Of a stretch of DNA of 64,000 bases, positions 33,971 to 47,200 are shown in pieces. The translations under genes were made by a program, and so were the position numbers. The DNA is from Oryzias latipes (taxonomy: Eukaryota > Chordata > Actinopteri > Beloniformes > Adrianichthyidae), in assembly GCF_002234675.1 (NCBI RefSeq), contig NC_019863.2, positions 619,109-683,108 on the forward strand, read 5' to 3'. The first letter of the stretch is position 1. Each line of letters begins with the position of its first letter. Under the pieces are notes generated by a model. The model did not search any database and was not told the origin of the DNA. It worked only from the letters and a program-made list of their open reading frames with translations.

Positions 33971-34236
33971 TAAGGTCATTCTTCACATTTTTCATTGGGT
34001 TTTCTCTGTAAAACCTTTGGATAAAGAAATTATTCTAGGTTAGCTTATTGACAAAGTAGAAAAAGATTTTATTTTTATTAAACATTTGTTTTTAGTATTA
34101 GCAAAATTCCATGTTTATAAAGCCAAAAACTATGGAAGCATTTGTGTAGCATAATGAAAAATACAGGTCAAAACCAGAAATGCTTTTTCATTTTCAAAAT
34201 GTAGCTGCATCAAATGAATTAAAATGAAAATGAAAA

Positions 34237-34888
34237 CCAGCCAGGGCACCCAGGCCAGGGCCCTGCTGGCCCTGGCCTGGGTGGCGGGCTTGGTCATCCG
34301 GGGAGCGGTTGTTCCCTGCCGGTTCCCGTGTGGCGTTGGGGGGATTCCGGCTGCCGCTGCTGCTGCGGTGGGGGTCTTGGGGTGGGGATGGCTGGGCACT
34401 CTCCCTCCTTCTTGTCACGTTCCACCATCCATTTTAGAAGAACATAAACACTCACCTGAGCACAGGTGTTAGCTCACCTTTGCACTAACAGTTTGCATGA
34501 CTGAATGACTGAAATATTTCACACTAGTTGGTTTTAAGGCATAAGTATGCGTGTGAGCACTATCTGTATTGTGTACATGTCGACAGGTGGACATTTTTTG
34601 CAGCTAGCAGGTGTGTTTATAACATTTGAGTGTGTGTGTGGACAGGCCCCGCCCTTTTTGTACTACATTTGAACCTTACCGTAACGATAAACAACCAGTA
34701 AACTTGTTGCTTTATGCTGCTTCATGGTCTTATCCCCCTTCCCCTCCTATTATCACCCTCCTACCCCCCCCTCTCTCTAACGTCCCTCTCTCTTCTTCCC
34801 CTCTTTCCTTTTCCGTCCGGTCCAACACCAAAGATTTTCAAACATGATTGAAATTAATAAAGTTTGGCTTTTTAAAAAACAAAAAACA
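34237..34888 (+). mobile_element. 5'-truncated LINE-like retroposon with target duplication
   Basis: A GC-rich head (34237-34430) passes into a pyrimidine-rich 3' region and ends AATTAATAAAGTTTGGC then an A-rich tail. Both flanks carry the same 16 bases, AAAATGAAAATGAAAA (34221-34236 and 34889-34904), as expected for a target-site duplication made by LINE machinery. No coding frame is recognisable, so this is a 3' end only. It may belong to the same family as the GC-rich tract at 61250-62600. Confidence 0.65.
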
Positions 34889-35049
34889 AAAATGAAAATG
34901 AAAAAGCAATACTTCAAAATGCTTTTTCATTTTCTACTTTAAACCGTGTATTCTGTGTCACAATTAAAATGAAAATGCAAAGAGGGGATTGCATTTTCAT
35001 TTTCACATCCACCCTGCAAATAGTGTCGCATAATTCAATTTGACTTAGC

Positions 35050-36165
35050 ATTTCCAGAGAGGAGGCGGGGCGATGACGTCAGTGCTATCTCCATGTGTCT
35101 GGCTGCTAACAGACACATGCTAGGAGTAGTGCGGCCAGGCTTGTAGCCTTGTGTTAGCGGCAGAGAAGAGGGCTTTGTGATGGTTGTGCACTCCTGATGA
35201 TTGTACACAGCTTCTCAGGACTACGTAGCAGCATTTCTGCCCTCCACGGTCGTCCTTCGGACACACCGTGGTTTGTCGAAACTTTTACCAGGACTAGCTT
35301 TGTCTTCAGGCCGGCAGTTGCCTTTGATCCGAAACTCTAGATTATGAGTGAGCAGGTCTTTAATAATAATCCTAACAGTAATAAAAGCACATTTAGAAGA
35401 TACGTTTTGGTCCAACCAGCAAACGTTTAGCATGAAATCTGCTATAGCTGTTGATGGGGCTCCAGCTGTCCTCAACATTAAAATCAGCGCAAAGCTGCAG
35501 GAGACTATCTTCTAAATGTGCTTTATTATTGTTATGATTATAATTAAGGGCCTGCTCGCTCAAATTTTTTTAAATCCGTGTGGTCAGTGCTTTTTGCTTC
35601 ACTGCAAGGACCCGAAAGACGGGTTAGCATTAGGCTAATACGTGCTACAAACATTGGCCGTGGAGGGACTCAAAACTCAATCCAGCAATGAGCATCTTGG
35701 ATGTAAATATGTGGGAATGACATCAGCCTTTATTTAGTCTGGACACCACTGGAAACACAAGTTCATATGATGGTTTAGAGCTTCTCAGGCCTGCGTAGCA
35801 GCACATCCTCCTTCAGAGCTTCCCAGGACTAGCTTTGTCCCCGGGCTAGCGGACCAGGTTAAGCTGTTAGCTCCGTCTAAAGACAAAGCTAGTATGTGAG
35901 AAGCTTCGAACCCTGGGCCCAGGCTCCATCCGAGGCCTAGCTGGTGCATCCGGCTGCGGACTGCAGGGGTTCTGAAGGAGGCTATGGTCCCAAACTTCGG
36001 ACCGCAGAAGTTGGAAATGCTGCTATGTAGTCCTGAGAAGCTGTGTACAATCATCAGGAGTGCATAACCGTCACAAAGCCCTCTTCTCTGCCGCTAACAC
36101 AAGGCTACACTGCTCCCAGCATGTGTCTTTTAGCAGCCGGACACACTGAGGTAGCAGTGACGTCA
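35050..36165. mobile_element. long-TIR (fold-back-like) element, copy 1
   Basis: The ends are inverted copies of about 170 bp. Left: GATGACGTCAGTG, GCGGCAGAGAAGAGGGCTTT, CACTCCTGATGATTGTACAC. Right: the same words reversed from 36000 to 36165. The interior carries TAATTAAGGGCCTGCTCGCT and CTTTATTTAGTCTGGACACC, repeated almost exactly at 49200 and 49415. No transposase frame is recognised. Confidence 0.75.
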
Positions 36166-36276
36166 TTAAGCAGGAGGGGCTCTTCATCTGTCTCTGTGGC
36201 TTCGTCTGGGTGACGGACAGCCGGACTCCAGAGTCCCCAGGTTCACCCTCCTCAGCAGAATAGAATAGAATAGTCT

Positions 36277-36502
36277 TTAATAAGGTGTGGCTGAAGGCGT
36301 GTCAGCAGGATTGTTAACTTCCTCAGTGTATTCCTCCACCGTCCAACAATTTCCCCGGTCAAAGTTAACAGTCCACATACATGCAGAAAACTGATTTCCA
36401 CTCCTGACTTGCCAGGTGGTTCGCCAAAATCTCTTGAAGGCTGATTGATACTTCTTCTCTGTGGTCTCACTGAACTCCTCCCAGGACTGAGTTTTTATCT
36501 TG
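36277..36502 (-). mobile_element. RTE-like LINE fragment
   Basis: The minus-strand frame reads SWEEFSETTEKKYQSAFKRF and WRTTWQVRSGNQFSA, then NWTVEEYTEEV-like and NNPADTPSATPY. This matches the linker before the reverse transcriptase in fish RTE-type LINEs (WEEFGEAME...FWQTVRRLR...NPTDTPS). It is cut at its 5' side by the SINE at 36503. Confidence 0.65.
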
Positions 36503-36772
36503 GGGTGGCCGTGGTGCAGCGGTAGGGCGGTCGACCCATGATCGTAATATTGCAGGTTTGATTCCCGCCTTGCAGGCCCATGTGTGGAAGTGTCCTTGGG
36601 CAAGACACTGAACCTCACCTTGCCTGGTGGAAGGTTGGCGCCAGTGTTTGGCAGCGGATCCGCCAGTGTGTGTGTGCATCGGTGAATGTGTGTGTGACTG
36701 TAAAGTGCTTTGGGTCTTTGAAAAGACGTAGAAAAGCGCTATATCAGTAAATGCCATTTACCATACGCCATT
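36503..36772 (+). mobile_element. tRNA-derived SINE, dispersed copy
   Basis: Same family as the three SINEs at 11-12.7 kb: TGGTGCAGCGGTAGGGCGGTC, GGTTTGATTCCCGCC, GTGTCCTTGGGCAAGACACT, and a GCGCTATATCAGTAAATGCC end. It is more diverged from those copies than they are from each other and has a different flank. Confidence 0.85.
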
Positions 36773-37164
36773 TAACAACACAGTCAAGACTGCAGCTTGC
36801 TGAGACCACCGGTACCTGCTAGCTGGAATTTCTGTGATGAGCACAGAATCCCATCCACCGGATTTGAGCACTGCTCAGGCTCAAATAGAGGGAGGCCCTT
36901 TCATCCAATCACACTCCTCCAGCTGCCACTGTTCTTAGGCTCCACCCACCTTCAGTCTCTCAAGAAGACTTAAGTCCAGATGCCATGATTCAACTTTAGG
37001 ATGTCACCTAAATGAGCGAGAACCTGCATTGACATTATCCTCCTGAAAAAAGTCATTGTGAAAAAACACATAATAAAACATTTCAGAGGATCAGAAGTTC
37101 CTGTTGTTCTTTCTCCCTTTTATAGTTTAAAGAAAATTCTTAAACTGCTGCTGTTTCTCTGCAG

Positions 37165-37227
37165 GAAAACCTGATGAAGATCATTTCTGACAATGGAAGG
37201 TTTGACACATTCAGGACCTTGTTGCAG
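37165..37227 (+). other. possible orphan exon
   Basis: A 63-base open segment with good splice signals (TTCTCTGCAG before, GTGCAGTAG after) reads ENLMKIISDNGRFDTFRTLL plus Q. It faintly recalls the start of a fasciclin-like (FAS1) domain but has no partner exons that I can see. Around it, 36780-38280 holds no other recognisable gene. Confidence 0.2.
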
Positions 37228-38280
37228 GTGCAGTAGTCAGATTACCTGTCTTCTGTTGATCGATGAGAGAGAATGATGTCAGCACTTCTGTCATGCTTCA
37301 CTCCTAGTTCTCCAGCACACTGGCATTGAAGTGTCTTGGAGAGATCCTTGGACCCAGTCGACAGCTCTTTGCTGGGTTCTTTGATTTGGTTCTGTGGAGG
37401 ATTTTGGGAGATTTTTTTCATTTCTTCTGTGGTGTCCATGTCTCCCACATGGACATTACAGAGGGGGAGTCAGGGGAGCAGGGATCCCCCCGCCGCCTGC
37501 TCAGGCTTTTCTTTTGTCGTTTCATCATTCTCTTATTTTTTGATAAATATGTACTTTTTAGATCTGACGGATGTCTGCTGCCCTTTTTCCGACCACTTCT
37601 GGATCAGGTGCATTGTTTATTCCATCAGCTGTTCTGGCAACAAAAACGTTGGCAGGACATCGCTGTTATAATCTGGTTTTTGTTATTCAACAGAGCTATA
37701 GCACCAAGACAACTTCCATGCCAGGGGATCAATAACATTCTAAGAAGTTGAATTCTGTTATAGTTTAATAAATGAGGCTCAAAGCACATGCTCACTAAGT
37801 TGAATTGATGTTTTGAGACTGGAATACGTCTGTGAACACGCGACATATTTATAACAGGTGAAATTTCATATTCAAGACAAGCAAAAGTCAAAACAGTCAT
37901 GTCAAATGTAAACTGTTGTATTCACATTTTTTATTTTAAGATATGCATGTTTCTTATTGACAGTATTCTCTTTAACAAACAAAAGCAGATTCTTGAACAG
38001 TTGTGCTTTGTGAAGACCAGCAAGTGAATCCTGCAAAGAGCACAGTTTATAGTTAAAGCCAGTTTTGTTTTGTGGGTTTGATCAAAGCTTCGGCATCTCA
38101 TTCTGCTCAGAGGTAACAAACAAATGCCTCTCAAATGCTCCCAGCACAAAGCATTGTCCACAGTGAGATACTCAGGTTCACCATCCTCAGCCTCCAGCTG
38201 AGGCCAAACATTACATCTGACAGAGAAGTCGGCTCTGCTGTCCAGCCCACTGAATGGAAGGAAACCTTTTCCCAGAACCC

Positions 38281-41200
38281 TCAGCTCTTAGGTGCAGCTT
38301 TCAGCTTCCTTTGTGCATCTTTGTGCTTCTTCCGAACCTCCTTTGGAAAAGAAAGCAGGAGTTTACACTTAGTCATAACACCTGGTCTTCAGATGGAAAT
38401 ATGAAACCCATAAAACGTTCTTCAAACACTGAAACTGTGATTTTGGAGGAGAAGAAACACAGAACAAGAGGAGATACACACATACCCACACACACCATCA
38501 CACGGAGACACTCCTACACACACAAGGAGATATAGACACACACACACTTTCCGATACACACTCGAATACACAACATTAAACTGCTGTGTATTTTATCTGT
38601 TCAGTGTGATAATCGCTTTCCTGGGACTAACCCGTCTGAGCGTGGTCCTCCTCTCCTCCCACTCCTCCCTCTGCTCCTCTAGCTGGCTGGAGCGGCAGAA
38701 CAACGTTGGACCTTCTGGAGCAGAACAGAGCTGTCAAATGACTTTTCTGGCCAGAATCTAAACAGCCTCTTTTCTTTCAAAGCATCTCCTACCTTTCAGT
38801 CTGGTGTCACCAGGGTAGAAGAAGAACAAATCCATCGACTTTATGGGAGTTTCTCTGAGATAATATGATACAAACAAGTTCAAATACGCTCAGTTCAAAG
38901 AGGTCGTTAGCCGTTTGTTCCTTTCATTAAATCTATCAGTGCTAACACTTTTCTTTAGACAAAAATGCATAATATTAACTGGATTTAGGACCATTCAAGC
39001 AAAACTTTCTTTGGCCTGTCTTGCATTAAGTTTGTCTGATTCAACATTATTTGCTGCTCTCAAAAACAATGTAACAAAACAGAATGAGGATAAAGTGACG
39101 TTTGTCAGAATTATAGTTCTTTACTCTGTTTCAGTGGATGCAGTGCTTTGCCTCTCCTGCTCCTCATCAGAGCTGCTGTCATGGACACATTGGTTTTGCT
39201 GCCATGACACCTTTGGAGCCTGGATGCTCTCCACTTTGTATTCAGCTGTTAAAAGAGATGAAAGTTAAAGGTTTGAAATGAAATGAAGATCTGACTAACA
39301 ATCCGGTTGTCTTACTGGTCTCTCTGCCGCTTGCCTCAGCGTCAACCCCAAAGAAAGAAAATTTAAATCCAGATGATCCCTCTTTCGTGGTAGTGGGATC
39401 TTCTGAGAGCAGAGACGACTGCAGCTCTTCCGCCTTTCCTCTGTCCTCCTCTTCCTTCACTTGGTCCCAGTTGGTCTTCTCTGGATTAGAGAGGTCTTCT
39501 TTCGTCTGACCAAACACACCCTTCAGGTCGCTGGAGACTTGGTAAAAGATCTCAGGTGAAACTTCTGGAAGCTTCTGAGCCTCTTCTCTCTTCTTCCTCC
39601 TGGCGCTTTTGCTGTGTAGACAGCAGATCACATGATGCAGAGGGCAGGTGGAGCTGATCCCGTGCACATGATGCGGTCATGACGTTTTTTATGTGGACTC
39701 ATTTTAAAGACACAAACATTTCAGTAAATGTTGTAAATGCAGTGTGAAAACGGTAAAAACAACATGGAAAATCTGCTGAAGTGAGTCTGAAGAGGAAAAG
39801 GAAACTATCAACTATGCTGTCCAACTACCAGTCAGATGTGGAGGAGTCTGAACTATTTAGGATAAGATCAAATGATGGAGAGTATCAGAAAAGCATGAGA
39901 GCTCTGTAATAACCTCTAGTAAAAAGAGTGGACTCTTCACACTCCTACCTCTCAGTACTTTTGATGGTTTTGGTCTCAAACGCAGAGTGTTCTTCTTTGC
40001 TGGGATCATAATGTAGTGTGGACACATCTCTGTAGACACACACAAAAACAATCTTTTATTGTCTTTTCATTTCAATGTAGATGTTCTGGATCCAAAGCGG
40101 CTCAGACTCCCTGTGAGGCGCACCTGAACTTTGCAGCTTTTAAGAGCGTCTTGCTGCTGGGTTGTTTGCTACTTCCAAGGACGTTTTGAAGAATAGACAG
40201 GTTATTCTTCTTCTCCTCCTCCAGGGCCTCATCTTCCACAGTCAGGCTTCCATTTGCCTCTAAACAACAAATTTGTATGAGAACAGTGGCCCAACGACAA
40301 CAACGGCTTAATTCCTTCCTGAGCCGTCATTAGAGAGAAAAAACACAAAGTTCACTGATGCATCTGACATCAACACACCCATCTCTTCCTCTTCCTCCAG
40401 AAAGCGCTCGTCCATCCGAAACCGCTCATCAGTTCCAAAGCGATGCTGCAGCGCCATCAGCTGGACAACAAAACAACTGTCAGACGTAGAAGTTCTGTTC
40501 TCCACATTTTCCACGTACAGGATTTCAGTCTTTTGTCATATAAGCAAGTGTCTCTTGCATTGGTCATTCATCAATGTGCGCAGATGTCCATCAAGGGTTT
40601 CAGGTCTTTACGGGTGAATTTGGTTTTGAGCCATTCAAAATATTTGGTTGGTCGAGAGTTATGCAGTTCATACGTATTTTACGTGGTTTATATGCAATTA
40701 TTCTGTAAATCTTATGCAATGCAATTTACCGTATTTTAGGTCTTTTTCAGGAGCTTATCACAGACACATCAGAGAGGATGCTGCCTCATTGTTATTCTGA
40801 AGTGTTATCATGTGGATGCTGACTCTGTAGGCCAGTAAGTCAAAGTAGATAGCGAGTAGAATTCGTGTGACCCGCTGGAGTAGTAGATTTTTTTCCTCAA
40901 AGAAAAGGGGTTGATTCTGTACAACTCTGGTTGAGTTATAGTCAGGTTGAGTTATCCAGGGTTAGTTGAACTGTAGGGGACTGCAGATGCTTCCTGATCA
41001 GAACATTTACCGGGAGGACAATTAAGGGTGTATTCATTAAGCAAAAGTCTGTTCAGACATTCTCGTCAGACTGACACAGCTCTCCAGAGGCAGAAACAGC
41101 TTTGAATGTATTCCGTCACATTTTCCTGACACAAATGTTCACATGCTGCATCCCATAAAATGTAAAAAGCCTTGAACAAAAAGGCCATCAGACCACCCAG

Positions 41201-44200
41201 AGGAAATAAAACCAGCAAAGAAAAAGAACAGTTGCTCTTCACCTTTTGTCCCGCCTGACCCTCAAACTGAGGCCGAATGTGAAATCCGTTATCTTCCTCT
41301 TCAGCGCTGTCCTCTTCCTCACTGCTGTCAAACAGTTGTGGGCCTGTAAACTGCAGATGGAGACAAAAATTCATGAACTACTTTTGGCGGCATCAACAAA
41401 ATGTGAAAACTGAGTGAATCCATCTCACCTTGTCCTTTGTGGCTCTCTGATTGGCTACTGCTCTGCTCCACACCGCCTCCTCTTCTGACTGGATGTCCTG
41501 GAGTTTCTTCTTTGAACTTGCTGCCCAACTCTTTTTCTCTTCTTCATCTTCATTGTTTTCATCATCAGAGTCAAAAACGACGCGTTTGCCTGCTTTTGGA
41601 GGTGGAGCATCCTGGTCAGAAAGAATAAAGAGAAACCAATTAAAAACTACAAATCACATAAAGGCAGAATCCGAATTCTTACCTTACCCCTACAGCTTCT
41701 CCCTACCTTTCCAATTGTGGGGGCATTTGGAGGGGTGGGGATGTCTGAAATAATTTTTATAATGCGGAGGGATTCCGAACCCTCCACCGAGAGGGGGTTT
41801 TCCGTGCCGCGCTGTGCCGTAGAGAAGAGACATTTCTTCCCGTGGGTGTGCTGAGACATAGACTCAAAGGATCTAATCCAGTCACCAAACAGGTTCAGCT
41901 CTGGACACCGGAGACTGAGGGCGCATGACAGGACTGTTTCATGGCTGCAGACTGGGATGTTTGAAGCTGGAGCCACTCTGGAGGCCTCTTCTGTCAGTGC
42001 ACAGGATCAAGCTGACTATGACTATGTGACTGAGTACATCAGCACTTGTGTGGAAAACATCATGACCACCATCCAAGTCAGGAAGTTTCCAACCAGAAGC
42101 TCTGGATAAACAGCCTTGTATATAACATGCTGCATCCTCACTCCACTGCATTTACATCTGGCAATGAGACTGAGTACAAAAGTGCAAAGTACGGCAAAGT
42201 ATTTGAATTGACCTTTAACCTTTAGGCATTCAGAGCAGACAGCTCATGTACAGGCAAACCTGTTTCCTTACTGTGCAAATGACAATAAACTCCTTTCAAT
42301 CCTTGAATCCTCTGAGGCACAGAAGTTTACATTTACATGTTAGTACTGACTCTTTGTTTTAGCACGGCCTTTTTAAAGTTATATACAGATGTTATGTATT
42401 TTCCGAGTGCTAGCAGCTCCGTGCTAACGTAGCTGACTGCTGACTATTGATGACGCCATTGAGTGGGAGTAATGTCTGAATATGAAGACATTATTTTTCC
42501 ATAACTCTGCTTGGGGGGCAAAATGTAGAGGTAGGGAGAAGTCACCTCAAAGCACGCTAGAAAATTTCCCCCTTTCGATTCAGAAGATCTTTGTCTCCAC
42601 AGATGCAGATTCCTGCAATCCCATTTCGAGAATGCTGCACCTCTTAAACATGGATCTGGCACGGGCCAGTTGGCGTCCAAGCAGGACGAGCCACTTTTAG
42701 ATCCATGATGCAGTTCAGACTCACCAGATTGGCCAAAGCTCCCTGAATGAGCCTCTTCTGCTCTTCAGCCTCTTTCTGTTTCTGCTGGAGGGCAGACAGC
42801 CGCCTCAGGTTGGCCTTCCTCTGCAGCTCCTCCTCTTTCCCAGCATTCAGTTTCCGATGAAAAGGTGGAGGCACTGCTTCCACAGAACCTTCATCAGGGA
42901 AGATCTTCCCTCTGTCTTCTTCAGAGAAAATCTCTGCTGAAAGCTTTTCTGCAACATTAGCCTGCCGGCCTGTTGTCCTCTCCTCTTCCTTTTCCTCTTC
43001 GTCACTGGAGGAGGAAGACTCTGATGCTGTGAGGACTTTGTGAAGAGTCCTTTTTCCAACTTGCAATAAAGCCTTCTTCTCGCCTTCCTGTCTTTCTGTC
43101 CCTGATGTTCTGGTGTTCATCTGTGGAGCTTCAGAGATCTGCATCTGCTTTTTAACCTCCATTCCTCTTCCATCCTTTTCTTTTGTCAGAGTATTGTCCA
43201 TTTCCTTCAGTGATTTGGTTCCCTGGAAGGCTGGCAACGACACGCCTTCAGGTTTTTTTCTCTCGTTCTGCCCGTCTTCGTCGCTGGTGCTCTCCTCCAG
43301 GATGGCGGCGAGGATCTCTTCAGGGGAGATGCCCTTCTTGAGCGCAGGCCACTCTTCAGGGCCGGGTGCGAGCTCTGGGTTTTCTTCAGACCCGCGATCA
43401 CAGGCCGTCTCTGAGCTCTGCGAGGCATCCTCAGCAAGTTTCTGAAGATCTGCGAACGACATCTCCAGACAAGTGCCGTGTGAGAACATGGCTTCATATT
43501 CAGAATCTGAGCAGGATCCTTCAGACTCCTCCTCCTCCTCCTCCTCGTCATCACTATGCGACACAGAGGAGGATTGAAGCACAGGCAGGACTCTCGATTT
43601 GTTTCTTTTCTCCCCCAAATCAAAATCCTCTTTGAATGAAAAAGTCTGAAGAGGAAGGGGGGCCTTTACTTTCTCCTCTTTCTCTAGGGGTCCACTCCTC
43701 CTCTTTGCCTTCTCATTCGCGTTGTTGATAAGTGTAGAGACATTTCTTCTAGATGCAAAGAGTTCATCTGTGTCAGCAGAGTCATACTCATCCTCACAAT
43801 CTGGAATCACAAGAAAAGTCTTGTTATCAACAAGCGCCATCATTGACTGACTTGCTAAGACAAACACGTAACCAAGGCTTTTCTAGTCACCTTTCCGCCC
43901 AGATTTCACCGAGTATTCGAGTCCCACCACCTCAAGTTGACTCTCCCCGGCCTCCTGGTGCAGTGCATTATGGGAACTATCCTGAGCTGCCATCAGCCGG
44001 CAAATGTCCTCATCCGAGTCCACATCACTGTCAGGGGAAAGCTGTGCCTTGGTCCTGGTTGGTCCAACGGAGAACTGCTTGGATTCCATGTCATCCTCAG
44101 AGGAATTGTTCTGCTCCAATCTAACGAACAAAAGAAAAAGAGAAGATTTAAGGCATCGGTTTTTCACAGAAACCAACACCAAGTAAGAAATGGAGCATTT

Positions 44201-47200
44201 TTCCAAGTTTATTTCTAAGCTGGAAAGACCTGAGGAAGAGGACAAAGTTTAAAAAGGATTAAAAAAAGGAAGAAAAATAATGAATCAATAAATCAAAATG
44301 GATTTATTTATAAAAATATATATATATAAACAGGGAAACAATAAAACAAAGTTCTAAGCAGAGCTGAAACAAATTGAAAGGATTTTGGCTGCTCGAGCAG
44401 CTGAAAACCGATGAAACTCATGCTACGTTTGGCAGAAGAAAGCTTGAATACGTGTTTCCATACAAGCTTTCCTGAGGAAAGAATAATGCCATGATTCCAA
44501 AACTCTTCTGAGTCAAAGCAGCAGGAACTTCATGATGGGAAAATGTCTACGGTACCTCTTTCTGTCCAGAGCTTTACAGATGTTGATGCCATGTGGTCGA
44601 CTCTTCTTGGCCCTTCTTGGCTTGTAGGAAGGGAACTCCCCCCGCCTCTTCCTGCTGATGTCATCATCCCCTCCATCTAGCTCCCAGGTGAGCTGGCTGA
44701 CAGGTGTGGACTGATCGTCTGCGCACCGGTCCAGCTTGCGGATGTTATGGCTGTATTTTGAAGGGTCATACTTCATTACTCGAGCTTTGTTGCCTTTCTG
44801 ACACCTGAGCTGCAGGACAGGGAGGACGCGACCAAATTTACTGACCACCCAGTCCTGAAAACAGAGCACACACATGAAACCAAAGGTCTGTCACTGACAT
44901 CAGCTGCTCATCCAGACTTCAAACTGGACCAAAGAGAGACTGAACCTTATGTCCTGGGACTTCGGTCCCTGGCACTGCAGCCTTCATAGTAAAGTTGTCG
45001 ATGCCAGCTTTGCTAAGAGAGTCCAGCAGGTTTTGCCTTCTGTCATCTGCTGCAGCCTGCTGGAGATCCTGGTTTGCCACCGCCTGCTGCTCCTGAGCCA
45101 GTCTAACCCACAGACAGTCAGTTTCAAAAGGTTTCACATGCCCCTTCACTTCAACATCTACAGAAACCAGAGTGGTCAGAATGTTAGAACTGCACCTGTG
45201 CAGGAAACTCTCCTTGGCTGTTTCAATCTGCAGAGTTCCTCCTTTCCATTTGGACTTGTTTAGCACCGTCAAGCCTCCAGAAAAAACACACAGGGCCAAG
45301 GAACAAACATTAAAACAGCTCAGTGTGACAGAAAACACAACTCTTACTCTACATAAGTGTTCACACCAATGCCCTGCACAGTCTGACTAGAGTGTATGCA
45401 GTAAACAAGTATCAACGTTACTGCTTAAACCAACTAAACACCCCCTCTCCATACTGACGATTCAACCACTTTTTACTTACATCTTTTCAAGTCTGCATCT
45501 GAAATGCTGATGTTGATGTAGCCGAATGTTTTGTAAGGAACTCCTGTAAGAAAAGAATAGCAAGACCACAACAGTAAGGACACAACAGAGAAAGGGATGG
45601 AACTTCAAACAGTTAATGAATGCAATAAGAATGCTCCTGAACAAAGACACTCAGCCAATAAGAATGCACCTCTTTACCTCTTATCCTATCAGAATCAGAA
45701 TCACTTTATTGATCCCACACGTTGGAAATTTATTTGAAATTTTCTATTGACCATATTTTAACAACCATACGACTACGGACTATGTGTTGATGTGTGACTT
45801 CGGTAAAGAGGACCTAGAGAAAATAGTATGAGAACGGTACGGAGAGAAGTGAGGACGTGAAAGTAGACACCCCCCCCCCCCCCCCCCCCCCCATAGTACA
45901 AAGGTGCAGGTATGTGCATAATGCAGAACAACTTCGTTTTGGAAACCCTGAAAATGCAAAGAGACACGATTATGAAGCTCAGTTTAAACTGCAGCTATCA
46001 GCTACGCGGAGGAACACGGGAATAGAGCAGCTGCCAGAGAATTAAAGATGAATGAATCCATGGTTCACAAGTAGAGGAAGCTGGGAAACGTACTCCGACA
46101 AGTCAAGATGACGCAGCTGAGTTTCCACGGAAAAAAAGTGAGGTGGCCCGAAACCGACTTGACTGAAGGCAGAAATGCTTGCAGAGCAAAGGAAAACTGA
46201 ACATTTTCAGGGAGGTCTTGGTGCTTTCGTTTTGTGAAAGGGGCCATTTTTCCATCCAGGTAAGACCTACAGTCGCGCAAGCAACTTCCAGCGGATGACA
46301 ATGAAAAACTGTCCATCTTCCGCTCCTTTTACTGGGAGGCAGCGCCGGGCGAGTTACGCCACACTTTGAGAATGGCTGGGAGAAACTTGGGCTGACGTGT
46401 CTGCTCACACTGGATTCCAAGTGCAGAGAAGCCGGCATCATTAATGAGGAGCCGTACGGCAACGAGACGGACTCTGGCGATGAGGCAATTGGTGGCGTGT
46501 TTGATAGAAATTTAGCCCAGCTGTTCATTTCAGATACAGAAGATGAGGACTTTGATGGATTTTTGGATGCTGACTGATGAGTGAAAAAATGAAAAATAAA
46601 TCACAACCAACATGCACGTTTTACCGGTTTGTGTTAACACCTATTGTATGTGTCAAATACAAAAAAAGCCCACATAACTGAGACTGCATCTTATGGTCGT
46701 GAAAATACTGCTCTTTGCCTCATTTCATATTACATTTTTTTCGCCTCTTTAACTAAAACTCAAATCCATCAGAAGGTAATAAAAACAAATATTAATCGAA
46801 TTAATTTTATTTTCAATTATGCAAAAGAAATGCTTCCATACTCCGCTGCATTTGATTGGTTTTGTTCTACTAGTTTTTTTTCTTGTTTTTAAAGGGTCAA
46901 TACATGAAAGCCTGAGTTTGAAACGGAACTAACATCTTAAAAGTATCATTCTGCATCACACAAGCAACTGAAACCTATCATTGAGCTTCGGAAGATTTCT
47001 TGCCGCCGGACTCCAGCACTGCAGCAGCCAGGCATGTTTGTGGGTGACAGAAGAATGACATGAGAACTCTGCCCCACATCTTCTCACCTTCCTCGTCTCT
47101 CCTGGTCCGCAGCTCCACGTCCACCACGTCTCCAAACTTCCCGAAGCGATCCTTCAGCTCCTTCTGGGTGACGGTGTGACTCAGGCCGCCCACAAACAGA

